Shown: positions 40,591 to 50,082, counted from the stretch's first letter. The stretch: 64,000 nucleotides of DNA from Paraconexibacter sp040581415 (GCF_040581415.1 NZ_CP114014.1:5332001-5396000); one strand, 5' to 3'. Numbers and translations: made by a program. Notes: generated by a model from the letters alone, not told the origin.

Positions 40591-41994
40591 TCAGCTCGCG
40601 AGGGCGAGGACCTCGTCGAAGCCCTCGCGCAGGCAGCGCTCGAAGCGCTCGAGGTCGGTGATGGCGGCCGGGTCGACGTTGATGCCGATGCAGCAGAGGT
40701 CGCCGTGGGAGACCAGCGTGATCATCGTCGCGCAGCCGGGCAGCGGGCCGAAGCCGTAGGCCCGCTCGATCCGCGCCCCGGCGACATATCGGTCCTCGCG
40801 GATGCCCGGGACGTTGCTCGCCTGCAGGTCGTTCGCCTTCGTCAGGCCGCCGGCCAGCTGCGAGATCACGGGCGCCGGGAGCCGGGACAGCGCCGGGGCG
40901 ATGAGGCCGAGCGCCGCCACCGCCGGCTCCTCGCGGGCCTGGGCGACCTGCAGGCCGATGATCCGCATACGCTCCTGCGGGTCGACGACGCCGACCGGCG
41001 CCGCCAGGCGGGCCCCGGCGAACGCGTTGCCGCCTTCCGGGTCGTCTGCCTTGCGCACCGAGATCGGGATCGCGATCGGCATCGAGTCGACCGGGACGCC
41101 GAGCTCGTCGTGGTAGCGCCGGAAGCCACCGAGGAGCGCCGCGACGAACGCATCGTTGAGCGACCCGCCGACCGTCTTGGACGCCGCCCGCAGCGGGGCG
41201 AACGGGATGTCCATCGTCATGAACCGCCACGACAGCGAACGGCCCGCCAGCAGCGGCGAGCCGTCGCTGTCGGGGTCGGCGAGCACGCGCCGCAGCGACG
41301 CGGTGAAGCGGACGGCGGCCCGCAGCGAGCGCTCAGGGCTCGCGACCGACCGCACGAGGCCGGCGGCGTGCCTGGCCCCCAGCGCCGGGAGCGCGGCCGC
41401 GTCCTGCGTCAGTTGCCGGGTGAAGAGGTTCGTGGGGGTCGTGTACTCGAACTCGGGCGCGCTGACCTGCGGCTTCTCCGGGCTCGGCTCGCGCCTGCTC
41501 GAGTGCAGCATCCCCAGCAGCTGCACGGCGCCGAGGCCGTCCGTCGTCGCGTGGTGGAGCTTCAGCAGGAACGCGCTCTTGCCGTCCGGCAGGCCCTCGA
41601 TCAGGGTCGCCTCCCAGGGCGAGCGCGAGCGGTCGAACGGCACCATCGCGAGCTGCTCGGCGAGCGCGAGCGCGTCGGTCCAGACGCTGCCCGGCGGCAG
41701 GCCCACGCGCCGCACGTGGTAGTGCAGATCGAAGTTGCGATCGACCACCCACGACGGCACGCCGACGCCGAGCGCGGGCTCGACCACCCGCTGGCGGAAC
41801 CGCGGCACGAGCCGCGTGGCCCAGTCGTGGGCGGCGAGGAACCGGTCCCAGTCGGGCGTGCAGTCCAGCAGCTCGAGGGAGCTGATCGTCGAGCGCAGCC
41901 GCGGGTCCCCCTCCGCGCGCCACATCAGCGCCTCGAGGCCGTTCATCTCGCGCGCCTGTCCCCAGGCGCCCGGCTGCGCGTCGTGCTCGGCCAT
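40591..41994 (-). CDS. wax ester synthase/diacylglycerol acyltransferase (WS/DGAT)
   Basis: This 467-residue enzyme transfers acyl-CoA to diacylglycerol, or to fatty alcohol, in the last step of triacylglycerol or wax ester synthesis. The active-site motif is LKLHHATTDGLGA (HHxxxDG, His147-His148 to Gly153). The C-terminal half has the family segments VNDAFVAALLGGFR-like (GSLNDAFVAALLGGFRRY), ASNVPGIRED and YGFGPLPGC. The start is ATG 41994, one base before the stop of gpsA. Linkage to plsB, plsC and gpsA supports triacylglycerol as the main product. Confidence 0.94.
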   Translation of the reverse strand: MAEHDAQPGAWGQAREMNGLEALMWRAEGDPRLRSTISSLELLDCTPDWDRFLAAHDWATRLVPRFRQRVVEPALGVGVPSWVVDRNFDLHYHVRRVGLPPGSVWTDALALAEQLAMVPFDRSRSPWEATLIEGLPDGKSAFLLKLHHATTDGLGAVQLLGMLHSSRREPSPEKPQVSAPEFEYTTPTNLFTRQLTQDAAALPALGARHAAGLVRSVASPERSLRAAVRFTASLRRVLADPDSDGSPLLAGRSLSWRFMTMDIPFAPLRAASKTVGGSLNDAFVAALLGGFRRYHDELGVPVDSMPIAIPISVRKADDPEGGNAFAGARLAAPVGVVDPQERMRIIGLQVAQAREEPAVAALGLIAPALSRLPAPVISQLAGGLTKANDLQASNVPGIREDRYVAGARIERAYGFGPLPGCATMITLVSHGDLCCIGINVDPAAITDLERFERCLREGFDEVLALAS

Positions 41995-43005
41995 CTAGTA
42001 GACGCCGTGATGCTCGGCGCGCGCGGTCTCGCGCTGCAGGCCGCGGTACGCCTCCGTGGCGGTGCGGCCCTCGTTGACGACCGCGTCCACCTCGCAGCAG
42101 ATCGGCAACGCGACGTCGTGCTCCGCGCCGAGCTCCATGACGGTCCGCGCCGTCTTGACGCCCTCGGCCACCTGACCCATCTCCTCGATGACCTGCTCGA
42201 CGGTCTTGCCGGTCGCGATGCCCTCGCCGACCCGTCGGTTGCGCGACTGCGGGCTCATGCACGTCGCCATCAGGTCGCCGAGGCCGGTCAGGCCGGCGAA
42301 CGTGCGCGCCTGCCCGCCCATCGCCTCGCCGAGGCGCGTCATCTCCGCCAGGCCGCGGGTCAGGACCATCGCCCGCGTGTTGTCGCCGACCCCGAGCCCC
42401 TCGGCCATGCCGGCGGCGATCGCGATGACGTTCTTCAGCACGCCGCCGAGCTCGGACCCGAGCAGGTCGTCGTTGCGGTAGACGCGGAAGACCCGGTTGT
42501 GGAAGAGCGTCTGGAGCGACTGCGCGACGCGGTCGTCGGCCATGGCGACGACCGCCGCGGCGGCCATGCCGTCCAGGACCTCCTTCGCGAGGTTCGGGCC
42601 CGCCATCAGGCCGACCGGATGGCCGGGCAGCACCTCGGAGATGACCTGCGTCGGCCGCAGGCGCGTCCCCTGCTCGAGGCCCTTGGCCAGGGAGATCACA
42701 GGCACCCACGGCCGCAGGTGGGGCGCGACGTCCTCCAGCGCCGAGCGCATCGCGTGGGACGGGACACCCATGACGAGGACGTCGGCGGCGGTCACCGCCT
42801 CGGCGATGTCGCTGGTCGCCTCCAGCGACTCGGGCAGCTCGCGGTCGTCGAGGTAGCGCGTGTTGGTGTGCTGCTCGTTGACCTCGCGCGCGACGTCGTC
42901 GTCCCGGGCCCAGAGGATCGCGGGGGTGTTGCGGGCGGCGAGCGCGGCGACGGTGGTCCCCCAGGAACCTCCGCCGAGCACGGCGACGCGGATCGGACGG
43001 GTCAT
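41995..43005 (-). CDS. gpsA: NAD(P)-dependent glycerol-3-phosphate dehydrogenase
   Basis: This 336-residue enzyme reduces dihydroxyacetone phosphate to sn-glycerol 3-phosphate, the backbone for the acyltransferases encoded on either side. Motifs are VAVLGGGSWGTTVAALAARN (NAD(P) binding, about 7-26), SLAKGLE, GPNLAKEV, the catalytic lysine in ELGGVLKNVIAIAAG, and GLTGLGDLMATCMSPQSRNRRVG. The start is ATG 43005, overlapping the HAD-PlsC stop as ATGA. A second, divergent paralogue is at 54444-55556. Confidence 0.97.
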   Translation of the reverse strand: MTRPIRVAVLGGGSWGTTVAALAARNTPAILWARDDDVAREVNEQHTNTRYLDDRELPESLEATSDIAEAVTAADVLVMGVPSHAMRSALEDVAPHLRPWVPVISLAKGLEQGTRLRPTQVISEVLPGHPVGLMAGPNLAKEVLDGMAAAAVVAMADDRVAQSLQTLFHNRVFRVYRNDDLLGSELGGVLKNVIAIAAGMAEGLGVGDNTRAMVLTRGLAEMTRLGEAMGGQARTFAGLTGLGDLMATCMSPQSRNRRVGEGIATGKTVEQVIEEMGQVAEGVKTARTVMELGAEHDVALPICCEVDAVVNEGRTATEAYRGLQRETARAEHHGVY

Positions 43006-44468
43006 GGCTGGGCAACCTCTCGGTCGTTGGAGTCGGACGGCCAGTGGGCCAGGGTCTCTACGAACTGCGCGCGGACCTCGGCGACGTGCTCGGACACGGT
43101 CGCGGGCGTCCATTGCGACGTGTCGACCGGCGGCAGGACCGCCACCTCGACGCGTCCGGGCCGGACGGTCTGCGCACCGCGCCACATGACCTCGCCGGCG
43201 TTGCGGATGACGATCGGCACCATCGGCACCTCCGCCTGCATGGCGAGGTGGAACGCGCCCTTCTTGAACTTGCCCAGCCGCGGCGTCGGGGACCGCGTGC
43301 CCTCGGGGGCGATGACCAGCGAGGTGCCGGCCCGCAGCTTGTCGACCGCGGGGGCCATCGCCGCGCGCGCCTGCCCGGCATCGGCCCGGTCGATGAACGC
43401 GACCCCGGCGATCGCGAACGCCTGGCCGAAGCCGGGCACGTTCCTGGCCTCCTGCTTGGCGACGCCGGTGAAGCCGCCGCGCAGCAGCTTCATCAGCAGG
43501 ATCGGGTCGATCTTCGACTGGTGGTTGAACGCGAACACGCACGGCCTGGCGGACCACAGGTGCTCGGCGCCGACCACGATGTCCACGTCGATGCCCGCGA
43601 CCGCCAGCGACACGTCGGCGCCCACGCCCCCGGTGATGTTGATCAGCGTCTCGCGCGAGCGGTTCAGCACGCCGAGGCCGATGCCGGTCCCGAACGCCCC
43701 GGCCAGCCCGCCGTAGAAGGCCGCGGTCCGGACGATGTCGACCGGGCCCGGGGTGCCGCCGCGCGAGGCGCAGCGCAGGACGGGCCAGCCGCGCTGCGCG
43801 GCGATCTTCGTCAGGCCGCTGTCGGGTTCGACGCACACCGGGTTGCCGGCGCGGGAGAGGAACGCCACGTCCTCGTGGCCGTTCGAGTACGCGAACGACT
43901 GCTCGAGGTCGTAGCCCTCGGCGGCGGCAAGGCGGTCGACGGCGGCGGCTTTGCCCCCGGCCCACATCGCGAAGCCGGTCGAACGTCCCGTCAGCAGTCC
44001 GTCCACGACCTCCAGCTCCGTGCACAGGAGGTGGGACGCACCGATCTCGGCCGCCATCGGCTCGACCTGGAAACGGGTCGCCGACGACGCCAGGACGACG
44101 GTGTGGCCCTGCTCGTGGTGGGCCTGGGCCAAGCGCCAGGTCTCTGCATGGAGCTGCCCGGCGATGCGGTGCTTGAAGAGGTTCTGGCTCAGCTCCTGCA
44201 TGTCCTCCAGCCGCTTGCCCTTCCACGAGCTCAGCGAGATCGAGAGGAAGTCGGCGAAGTCCTCCTCGCTGGTGATGCCGCGGGCGGTCGCCAGCATCGT
44301 CCGCACCAGCTCCTGCGGCCCGAGCTGGAGCGACAGGATCCGGTGGCGGTAGAACGCGGTCGCCGAGTACCCGCTGATGACCGTCCCGTCGTAGTCGAAG
44401 AACGCCGCGACCTCAGGGCCGCGCGGCGCCTCGCGGACCGCGCGGACCAGCTCGTCAACGCTCGGCAT
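43002..44468 (-). CDS. plsC: HAD-IB phosphatase fused to PlsC-type 1-acylglycerol-3-phosphate acyltransferase
   Basis: This 488-residue protein has an N-terminal HAD-IB domain (FFDYDGTVISGYSA with Asp25/Asp27; VVLASSATRFQVEP; YSNGHEDVAFLSRAG) and a C-terminal acyltransferase domain (FAFNHQSKIDPI, HxxxxD at His316-Asp321; GVAFIDRADAGQA; VIAPEGTRS; VPMVPIVIRNAG). The two halves could acylate lysophosphatidate and remove phosphate, but phosphatase activity on lipid is inference. It overlaps plsB by 14 bases and gpsA by 4. Mycobacterium tuberculosis has the same fusion (Rv2483c) next to plsB2 and a WS/DGAT gene, as I recall. Confidence 0.93.
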   Translation of the reverse strand: MPSVDELVRAVREAPRGPEVAAFFDYDGTVISGYSATAFYRHRILSLQLGPQELVRTMLATARGITSEEDFADFLSISLSSWKGKRLEDMQELSQNLFKHRIAGQLHAETWRLAQAHHEQGHTVVLASSATRFQVEPMAAEIGASHLLCTELEVVDGLLTGRSTGFAMWAGGKAAAVDRLAAAEGYDLEQSFAYSNGHEDVAFLSRAGNPVCVEPDSGLTKIAAQRGWPVLRCASRGGTPGPVDIVRTAAFYGGLAGAFGTGIGLGVLNRSRETLINITGGVGADVSLAVAGIDVDIVVGAEHLWSARPCVFAFNHQSKIDPILLMKLLRGGFTGVAKQEARNVPGFGQAFAIAGVAFIDRADAGQARAAMAPAVDKLRAGTSLVIAPEGTRSPTPRLGKFKKGAFHLAMQAEVPMVPIVIRNAGEVMWRGAQTVRPGRVEVAVLPPVDTSQWTPATVSEHVAEVRAQFVETLAHWPSDSNDREVAQP

Positions 44469-46755
44469 CCAGCACCTTCTGCAGGCGCGCGCTGTCCAGC
44501 TTCCCGATGTACGCGACGCGCTCCAGCACCTCTTCGATCTCGGCCAGGAAGGCGAGCCGCGCCTCGCGGACCTCGTCGCGGCCGGGGTCGACGACGTCCC
44601 GGTTCTGCGCGAGCTGCAGCGCCGCGGCGTACAGCTCCTGCGACACGGACTCCGGGCCGTGGAGCTGACCCTGCAGCAGCAGCTGGCGGCCGACGCCGAG
44701 GCACTCGTCGAGGAACTGCGCCTTGTCGAAGCCCTCGCGCGGGCTGCGCTCGGCCAGGATGCGGGCGACGACCATCTGCGCGTCGACGAACGACCGCAGC
44801 GCGCGGTGGGCGACGAACGTCGGCGTGGACTCGAGCAGCTCACCGAGCTGCTCGGGCGAGTTCAGGCGCTGGTGCCAGTCCGGGGCGAAGCGGTCCAGCT
44901 CGACGCCGAGCTCGAGCCGGAATGCCTGCTTGTCGGCGAAGAAGAACTCGAACTTCAGGATGTCACGCAGCTGGAGGACGTCCTCCCACGCCGCCTCCAC
45001 CGGGTCGTCGACCGCGGGGCCCCGGCTGAGCTTCACCAGGGCCAGCTCCACGATCGCGCGGTTGATGAGGTGGTGGATCATGCCGTTGCGGTAGAACGCC
45101 GCGACGTGGTGGCGCCCGGGGGCGATCGACCACACCGGCTCCTTGCCGCCGTCGTAGCAGTTGACGACGTCGGCGGCGCACAGCTGGTTGAGGGTCGCGC
45201 GCAGCGCGTGCTCGCCGCGGAGCTCCGCCAGCGGGCCCGCCACGCCGCGCTCGTCCATGAGGTCCAGGACACGGGCGACGATCAGCTCCACCTGGCGGAA
45301 CGTGAACGCGCGGTCACGGGTCCCGAGCAGCGCGAACGTCACCAGCGACGTCGAGGCGACCGGCGTCGCGCGGTTGATCCCGGTGCAGACCCGGAACGCG
45401 ACCTTCTCGAGGCGGTTCGCGTCCTCGCCCGGCTCCTCGAGCGCCCCCCGCAGCGAGAACGCCTCGCCGAAGACGACCTGCGCGCGGCCGGCGTTCGTCC
45501 GCTGCGCGCGGATGTAGTCGGCCATCCACTTCAGGCCCTCGCTCGACTTCTTCGCGCCGCGCTGCTCGGCGGCCATCGCGCCGACCTCGGACTGCTGGTC
45601 GTAGACGATCGAGACCGGGACCAGGATGACGTCCTCCGCCCGGCCGTCGTCCAGCGCGCGGACCAGGTAGTGGAGCAACCCGAAGCGCGGCGGGCGCAGC
45701 TTGCCGGTGCGGGTGCGGCCGCCCTCGATGTACCACTCGATGTTGAAGCGCTTGGCGACGAGGTGGCCGAAGTACTCGCGGATCGCCAGCTTGTAGACCT
45801 GGTCGTCGCCGAACGTGCGGCGGATGAAGATCACGCCGGCGCGCTTGCCGAGCGGCCCGATCGGCCAGAACGCCATGTTCGACCCGCCCAGCAGGTGGTT
45901 GCGCGGGAAGTCGTGCTCGTCGAGGACGTTCGCCAGGACGAGCGGATCCACGTACGCGCGGTGCGAGGGCAGGAACACGAGCGCGTGCTTCTTGTTGAGC
46001 TCGCGCAGGCGCTCCAGGCTCTCGACGTCGACCTCCACGTTCCAGGCACGGTTGTGCATCGGGCCCATCACCGCGCGGAACGCGTCGATGGCGAGCCGGC
46101 TCTGGACGGTGACGAGCTCGTTGAGCGCGCTCTTGGCGTCGAGCAGGACGTCGTCGTACGGTCGTCCGAGCTTGCCCGAGAGCTTGGTGACCTCGTCGCG
46201 GAAGCGGGCCGACGCGGTGATCTGCTCGGTCACCAGGCGCGGCACCTTGTAGCGGTCGCCGATGATCGAGCGCTCGGCGCGCTCGCAGGCCAGGACCGCC
46301 TGGCGGTCGACGAACGCGGCGAAGGCGGCGCTGCCGCCGCCCGTCCCGGACTCGCTGCGGAACCGCTGCCGCATGTCGGCGACGGTCGCGGGCTCGCCGT
46401 CGGTGACGCGGACCCGGTCGGGCTCGTTGCGCCGGATCCGCGCCTGCAGCGGCGACCACGGCCGATGCGGGTTCGTCAGCGCCAGCAGGTCCGCCGCCCG
46501 CGCCTGCCGGCCGCCGTCGCGCTCGCGCGGGAGCCACGTGACGCGGACGGGGAGCACCAGCTGCTCGTCGAGCCCGGCGAGCTTCTCGGCCAGGTCGGCG
46601 TCCCCGACGTACATCACGGCCGCTTCGGGGTGCGTCTGCGCCGCCCACTCCTCCACCAGCTCGCGCTCGGTTGCCGTCCCGGCGTCCGCGAGGACCACCA
46701 GCGGCGGTCCACCCCCTACCGGACGCAGGTGCCGTGCGGTCGTTGCGCTCTCCAT
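44455..46755 (-). CDS. plsB: glycerol-3-phosphate 1-O-acyltransferase (PlsB family)
   Basis: This 766-residue protein catalyses the first acylation of glycerol 3-phosphate. The acyltransferase blocks are LVFLPSHRAYVDPLVLANVL (HxxxxD, His265-Asp270), LGKRAGVIFIRRTFGDDQVYK, WYIEGGRTRTGKLRPPRFG and VILVPVSIVYDQ. The length matches PlsB/GPAT proteins. The first 130 residues include a LVVLADAGTATERELVEEW segment unlike E. coli PlsB. It is the first gene of the minus-strand lipid operon plsB, HAD-plsC, gpsA, WS/DGAT. The start is ATG 46755; a short AT-poor gap separates it from the divergent 46896 gene. Confidence 0.95.
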   Translation of the reverse strand: MESATTARHLRPVGGGPPLVVLADAGTATERELVEEWAAQTHPEAAVMYVGDADLAEKLAGLDEQLVLPVRVTWLPRERDGGRQARAADLLALTNPHRPWSPLQARIRRNEPDRVRVTDGEPATVADMRQRFRSESGTGGGSAAFAAFVDRQAVLACERAERSIIGDRYKVPRLVTEQITASARFRDEVTKLSGKLGRPYDDVLLDAKSALNELVTVQSRLAIDAFRAVMGPMHNRAWNVEVDVESLERLRELNKKHALVFLPSHRAYVDPLVLANVLDEHDFPRNHLLGGSNMAFWPIGPLGKRAGVIFIRRTFGDDQVYKLAIREYFGHLVAKRFNIEWYIEGGRTRTGKLRPPRFGLLHYLVRALDDGRAEDVILVPVSIVYDQQSEVGAMAAEQRGAKKSSEGLKWMADYIRAQRTNAGRAQVVFGEAFSLRGALEEPGEDANRLEKVAFRVCTGINRATPVASTSLVTFALLGTRDRAFTFRQVELIVARVLDLMDERGVAGPLAELRGEHALRATLNQLCAADVVNCYDGGKEPVWSIAPGRHHVAAFYRNGMIHHLINRAIVELALVKLSRGPAVDDPVEAAWEDVLQLRDILKFEFFFADKQAFRLELGVELDRFAPDWHQRLNSPEQLGELLESTPTFVAHRALRSFVDAQMVVARILAERSPREGFDKAQFLDECLGVGRQLLLQGQLHGPESVSQELYAAALQLAQNRDVVDPGRDEVREARLAFLAEIEEVLERVAYIGKLDSARLQKVLDAER

Positions 46756-46895
46756 GGCTCGACTCTACGCGGGTGAGCGGGTCGCGTCGCAAGCTGCCCC
46801 CCAAGCAGGGGGCGATACGTCACGGTATGACGGGATCCGGCGCCATGTGCCCGGACGATTCCCAAGATCCGGGTCGGTCGAATAGGTTCCTCGCA

Positions 46896-48716
46896 GTGAG
46901 CACGCGAGCCCAAGCCGTCTCCGCTCTGGCCGCCGGGTTCGTCTTCACGGTCATCGCCCTCATCTGGGTCTTCTCGAACGGCAGCCCCGAGAAGGTCGGC
47001 CGCGACCCGGCGGGCGCGACGATCACCGAGCCGCTGGCCGACGCGCTGCGCTACATCCCGCGCTCGGCCCCTGCGGTCGCGGTGATCGACACCGACACCG
47101 GCGCAGGCCCGCTGCGCAAGGCGCTGGACCTGCTCGGCAGCGTCCCCGGCGGCCCCGAGCTCGGCGAGCGGGTCGACACGCTGCTGACGGAGTCCGTGGG
47201 GGTCTCCCCGACCGACGACGGCGCGGCGCTCGCCGGGTCGCCCCTGGTGGTGTCGGCGACGGGCTCGACCGGGTCGCCGAAGCTGCTGGCGGCCTGGGTC
47301 ACCCCGGACGCGGGAACGCTCGCCGGGGTCATCGGGTCCCGGGTGCAGGGCGGCGAGCTCGCCGACGACGGGTCCTACCGCGGCGCGACGACGTTCCTGC
47401 GCAGCGACGGCGGCGGCGCCGTGGCGCAGGACGGCCGGCTGCTGCTGGTCGCGGCGGACAAGAAGACCCTCAGGACGGCGCTGGACCGCGGCGTGCGGCG
47501 GGGCGCGAGCGCCGCGACCGGGCTGACCCCCGAGTCGTTCGCGTCGCGCTCGGCGTCGGGCGTCTCCGCCACGGCGGCGGTCATCCGGCTGGGCATCAGC
47601 GGTCCGATGCTGCGCCGCTTCGTCTCGGACCTGCAGCCGAACGCCGGGCAGCTGCCGTACCTGGCCGCGGTCGACCGTGCGGGCATCGGCATCCGCACCG
47701 ACGCGAACGGGCTCCACCTGAAGGTGAAGCTGCGCACGGACGAGGGGATCCTCACCGAGGCCGACCTGCCGCTGGCCCCGGGCTCCGAGGCCCCGGAGCT
47801 GACCGGGGAGGAGCCGATCCGCGTCGGGGTCCGCAGCCCGGCCCAGACCGGCACCTTCATCCTGCGCTCGCTGCGGCTGATCGCACCGGCGCGGCTGAAG
47901 ACGTACGACGCGGTCAAGGAGCTGATCGCGAAGTTCGGGAAGGTGGACCTCGAGACGGACGTGCTGGGGACGCTGACCGGGTCCGCGACGCTCGCGGTCG
48001 CCGACTCGACGGTGACGCTGCGGGCCCGCAGCGGGGACCCGGAGAAGGTGCGCACGACCCTGCAGCAGCTGTCGCGGCTCGGGCCGGTCAGCAACTACTC
48101 CGGCGGCTCGGCGCTCCCGGTGAGCGCGACCGGCCTCAGCCTGAAGCCGGCGACGGACGTCGTCTCCAGCCCGCCGGACGACTCGGAGGACCCGCTCGAC
48201 GAGGAGCCGGCCCCGGACGACGGGTCCGCGACCGACGACGGGACGTCCACCGACGGGACCGCGGCGGACGGGACGACCACGGGCGACGGGACCGCGACGG
48301 ACGACGGGACGTCCACGGACGGCGGGGTCGAGCCGGACGACACCACCGACGACTCGTTCGACGACGGTGCGAGCTTCACGGACACCCCCGAGCCGGACAC
48401 CTACCAGCTGCTGCGCGCCGACGTCCCGATCGCGATCGTGGCGCTCCGCGGCGACATCCTGGTCGTGTCGAGCGACCCGGACAGCGACGTGGACGCCATC
48501 GCCGACGGCACGCAGTCGGGTGACGCCCCGCGGGGGAAGGACGGATCGCTGCACGCACTGCTGGGGGGCTCCGAGCTCGGCGGCGTGCTGGTCGACACGC
48601 TCGGGTTCCCGGCGGGTCTGCGCGATGGCCTCACGCCGTTCGGCAGGTTCGCCGTGACAGCGCGGGCCGAGCTCGGCGCGGTGACGATCGCCGTGGACAC
48701 CGCGGCAGCAGACTGA
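46896..48716 (+). CDS. membrane-anchored DUF3352-like protein
   Basis: This 606-residue protein starts at GTG 46896 (in-frame ATGs at 46827 and 46845 are alternatives, all with weak ribosome sites). It has an N-terminal hydrophobic anchor (AVSALAAGFVFTVIALIWVF), then a long extracytoplasmic region with LRYIPRSAPAVAVIDTD, repeated strand-helix units and LSGPMLRRF-like segments in the style of DUF3352. An acidic, repetitive DDGTSTDGT linker spans about residues 425-500. The last 100 residues return to the folded pattern (VDTLGFPAGLRDGLTPFGRFAVTAR). Function is unknown. Confidence 0.75.
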   Translation: MSTRAQAVSALAAGFVFTVIALIWVFSNGSPEKVGRDPAGATITEPLADALRYIPRSAPAVAVIDTDTGAGPLRKALDLLGSVPGGPELGERVDTLLTESVGVSPTDDGAALAGSPLVVSATGSTGSPKLLAAWVTPDAGTLAGVIGSRVQGGELADDGSYRGATTFLRSDGGGAVAQDGRLLLVAADKKTLRTALDRGVRRGASAATGLTPESFASRSASGVSATAAVIRLGISGPMLRRFVSDLQPNAGQLPYLAAVDRAGIGIRTDANGLHLKVKLRTDEGILTEADLPLAPGSEAPELTGEEPIRVGVRSPAQTGTFILRSLRLIAPARLKTYDAVKELIAKFGKVDLETDVLGTLTGSATLAVADSTVTLRARSGDPEKVRTTLQQLSRLGPVSNYSGGSALPVSATGLSLKPATDVVSSPPDDSEDPLDEEPAPDDGSATDDGTSTDGTAADGTTTGDGTATDDGTSTDGGVEPDDTTDDSFDDGASFTDTPEPDTYQLLRADVPIAIVALRGDILVVSSDPDSDVDAIADGTQSGDAPRGKDGSLHALLGGSELGGVLVDTLGFPAGLRDGLTPFGRFAVTARAELGAVTIAVDTAAAD

Positions 48717-48825
48717 CCGCGGCGACACCTGCACGGGGCGGGCGGCGGCCGGGGGCGGGCGCGGCCGGGCGGGCGGGCGCGCTGCAGTGGCACGACCTCG
48801 TCGTTCTCGCGGGACGGACCGGCGC

Positions 48826-49818
48826 TCAGCGCGCCCAGCGGCGGAGCTGCGGCAGGGGGTCGACCGGCGCGGTGTTCGCGATGTCGCGCCAGCCGTCCGG
48901 CCAGAGCTCGAAGTGCAGGTGCGGGCCGCTCGAGCGGCCGGTCGACCCCACCCGGCACAGCACCGCGCCGGCGGCGACGCGCTGGCCCGGGGCGACGGTC
49001 GTCGAGTGGCGGATGCAGTGGGCGAGGAAGATGTCGCGGCCGTCGGCGAGCCGCGCGACGATGTACTCGCCGGCCGCCGACGACTGGTAGTCGGTGTAGC
49101 GCACCGTCGCCGCGGTCGGCGCGACGACGTTCGTGCCGGCGGCCGCCGCGATGTCGACGCCCTGGTGGCCGTAGCCGTCGCGCGCGGCCCCGAAGCCATC
49201 GGTGAAGGTGAACGGGCCGGCGACCGGGAAGCGCCCGCCGACGGTCGGCCGGGGGGTCGCTGGGGTCGCCGGGCCGGACGGTGCCGGGGCCGGCTTCGGC
49301 GTGGGAGCGGGCTTCGGCTTCGGCTTGGGGCGGACGTCCAGCGTCACGCGGCCGGGGGCACGGCGGGGCCGCGCGAGCGTCAGCCCACCGATGTCGGTGG
49401 CGTGGATCCGGACGGTGTAGCGGCCGGCGCGCAGGCGCGCGCCCTTCGGCCACCCGGGGCGCAGCGTGCGGCCCACGCGGATCTGCCCGAGGACGATCCG
49501 CACCGACCGCCCGCCCGTCCCCCGCGCCGGGGTGACGTCGAGGCGGGCGCGCACGCGCGTGCTGCCCGGTTGCGCGATCCGCAGGACGATGGCGGGCAGG
49601 CGGCCGCCGGCGGTCACCGTCCGCGGGCTCACGCTGAAGCGGACAGCCTGCGGCCGCGGGACCCCGCCGAGCGGGCTGCCGTAGGCGGCGCCGCCGGCAC
49701 CGCCCCCGGCGGTCGGGACCTCGGCGCCGCCGGTGCCGGCGCTCGCTCCGGGGGCAGCGACGAGCACCGCGAGGACGCCCGCGGCGAGTGCACTCCAGAA
49801 CGGCCGGTCCGTCGGCAT
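48826..49818 (-). CDS. secreted M23 (LytM-type) metallopeptidase
   Basis: This 330-residue protein is probably a peptidoglycan endopeptidase or a LytM regulator. It has a signal peptide (FWSALAAGVLAVLVAAPGASA), a beta-rich N-terminal domain (about 55-165), a KPKPKPAPTPKPAPAP linker, and an M23 domain with GHQGVDIA (HxxxD zinc ligands), the LAHCIRHST strand and GPHLHFELW (HxH). The zinc ligands and catalytic histidine appear complete, so the enzyme should be active. A 10-base-spaced direct repeat lies 49-67 bases upstream. Confidence 0.9.
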   Translation of the reverse strand: MPTDRPFWSALAAGVLAVLVAAPGASAGTGGAEVPTAGGGAGGAAYGSPLGGVPRPQAVRFSVSPRTVTAGGRLPAIVLRIAQPGSTRVRARLDVTPARGTGGRSVRIVLGQIRVGRTLRPGWPKGARLRAGRYTVRIHATDIGGLTLARPRRAPGRVTLDVRPKPKPKPAPTPKPAPAPSGPATPATPRPTVGGRFPVAGPFTFTDGFGAARDGYGHQGVDIAAAAGTNVVAPTAATVRYTDYQSSAAGEYIVARLADGRDIFLAHCIRHSTTVAPGQRVAAGAVLCRVGSTGRSSGPHLHFELWPDGWRDIANTAPVDPLPQLRRWAR

Positions 49819-49866
49819 GCCCGGAGGATCGGTCCCCGCCCCCCGACCTGGACCGTTGACCGCAGC

Positions 49867-49885
49867 TTTGCGCAGGTTTGCGCAG
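49867..49885 (-). promoter_or_regulatory. direct repeat TTTGCGCAG x2 upstream of the M23 peptidase gene
   Basis: TTTGCGCAG occurs at 49867-49875 and 49877-49885, one helical turn apart, 49-67 bases before the peptidase ATG. Such spacing is typical of an activator or response-regulator site. No regulator is known. Confidence 0.35.
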
Positions 49886-49966
49886 CGATGTGGCGTCCCG
49901 CTGCCCGTCTTTCCGCCACTTCACGGTATCCCGACCCGCGGCTCCGCTTCCACCGCCCCCCGCGCC

Positions 49967-50082
49967 GAACGTCCATTTCCCCGCCCCGACACGTGGGGAA
50001 ACCGACGCTCACCGCGGCAACGAGCGCCGTCCGGCACCGAACGTCCATTCCCCCGTCCCGAGACGCGGGGAAACCGACGCTC
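49967..50082. repeat. two intergenic copies of the 72-bp-period palindromic repeat
   Basis: Cores at 49967-50010 and 50039-50082 are each 44 bases long and 72 bases apart, the same length and period as the three copies inside the FAS gene. Arms GAACGTCCATTTCCCC and GGGGAAACCGACGCTC pair at 13 of 16 positions. The 280-base gap between the M23 gene and the small-protein gene holds this repeat and the peptidase promoter. Confidence 0.85.

Noticed and set aside
49967..50082. CRISPR remnant with two repeats
   Set aside because: Same reasons as the FAS copies; only two imperfect repeats and no cas genes or leader.
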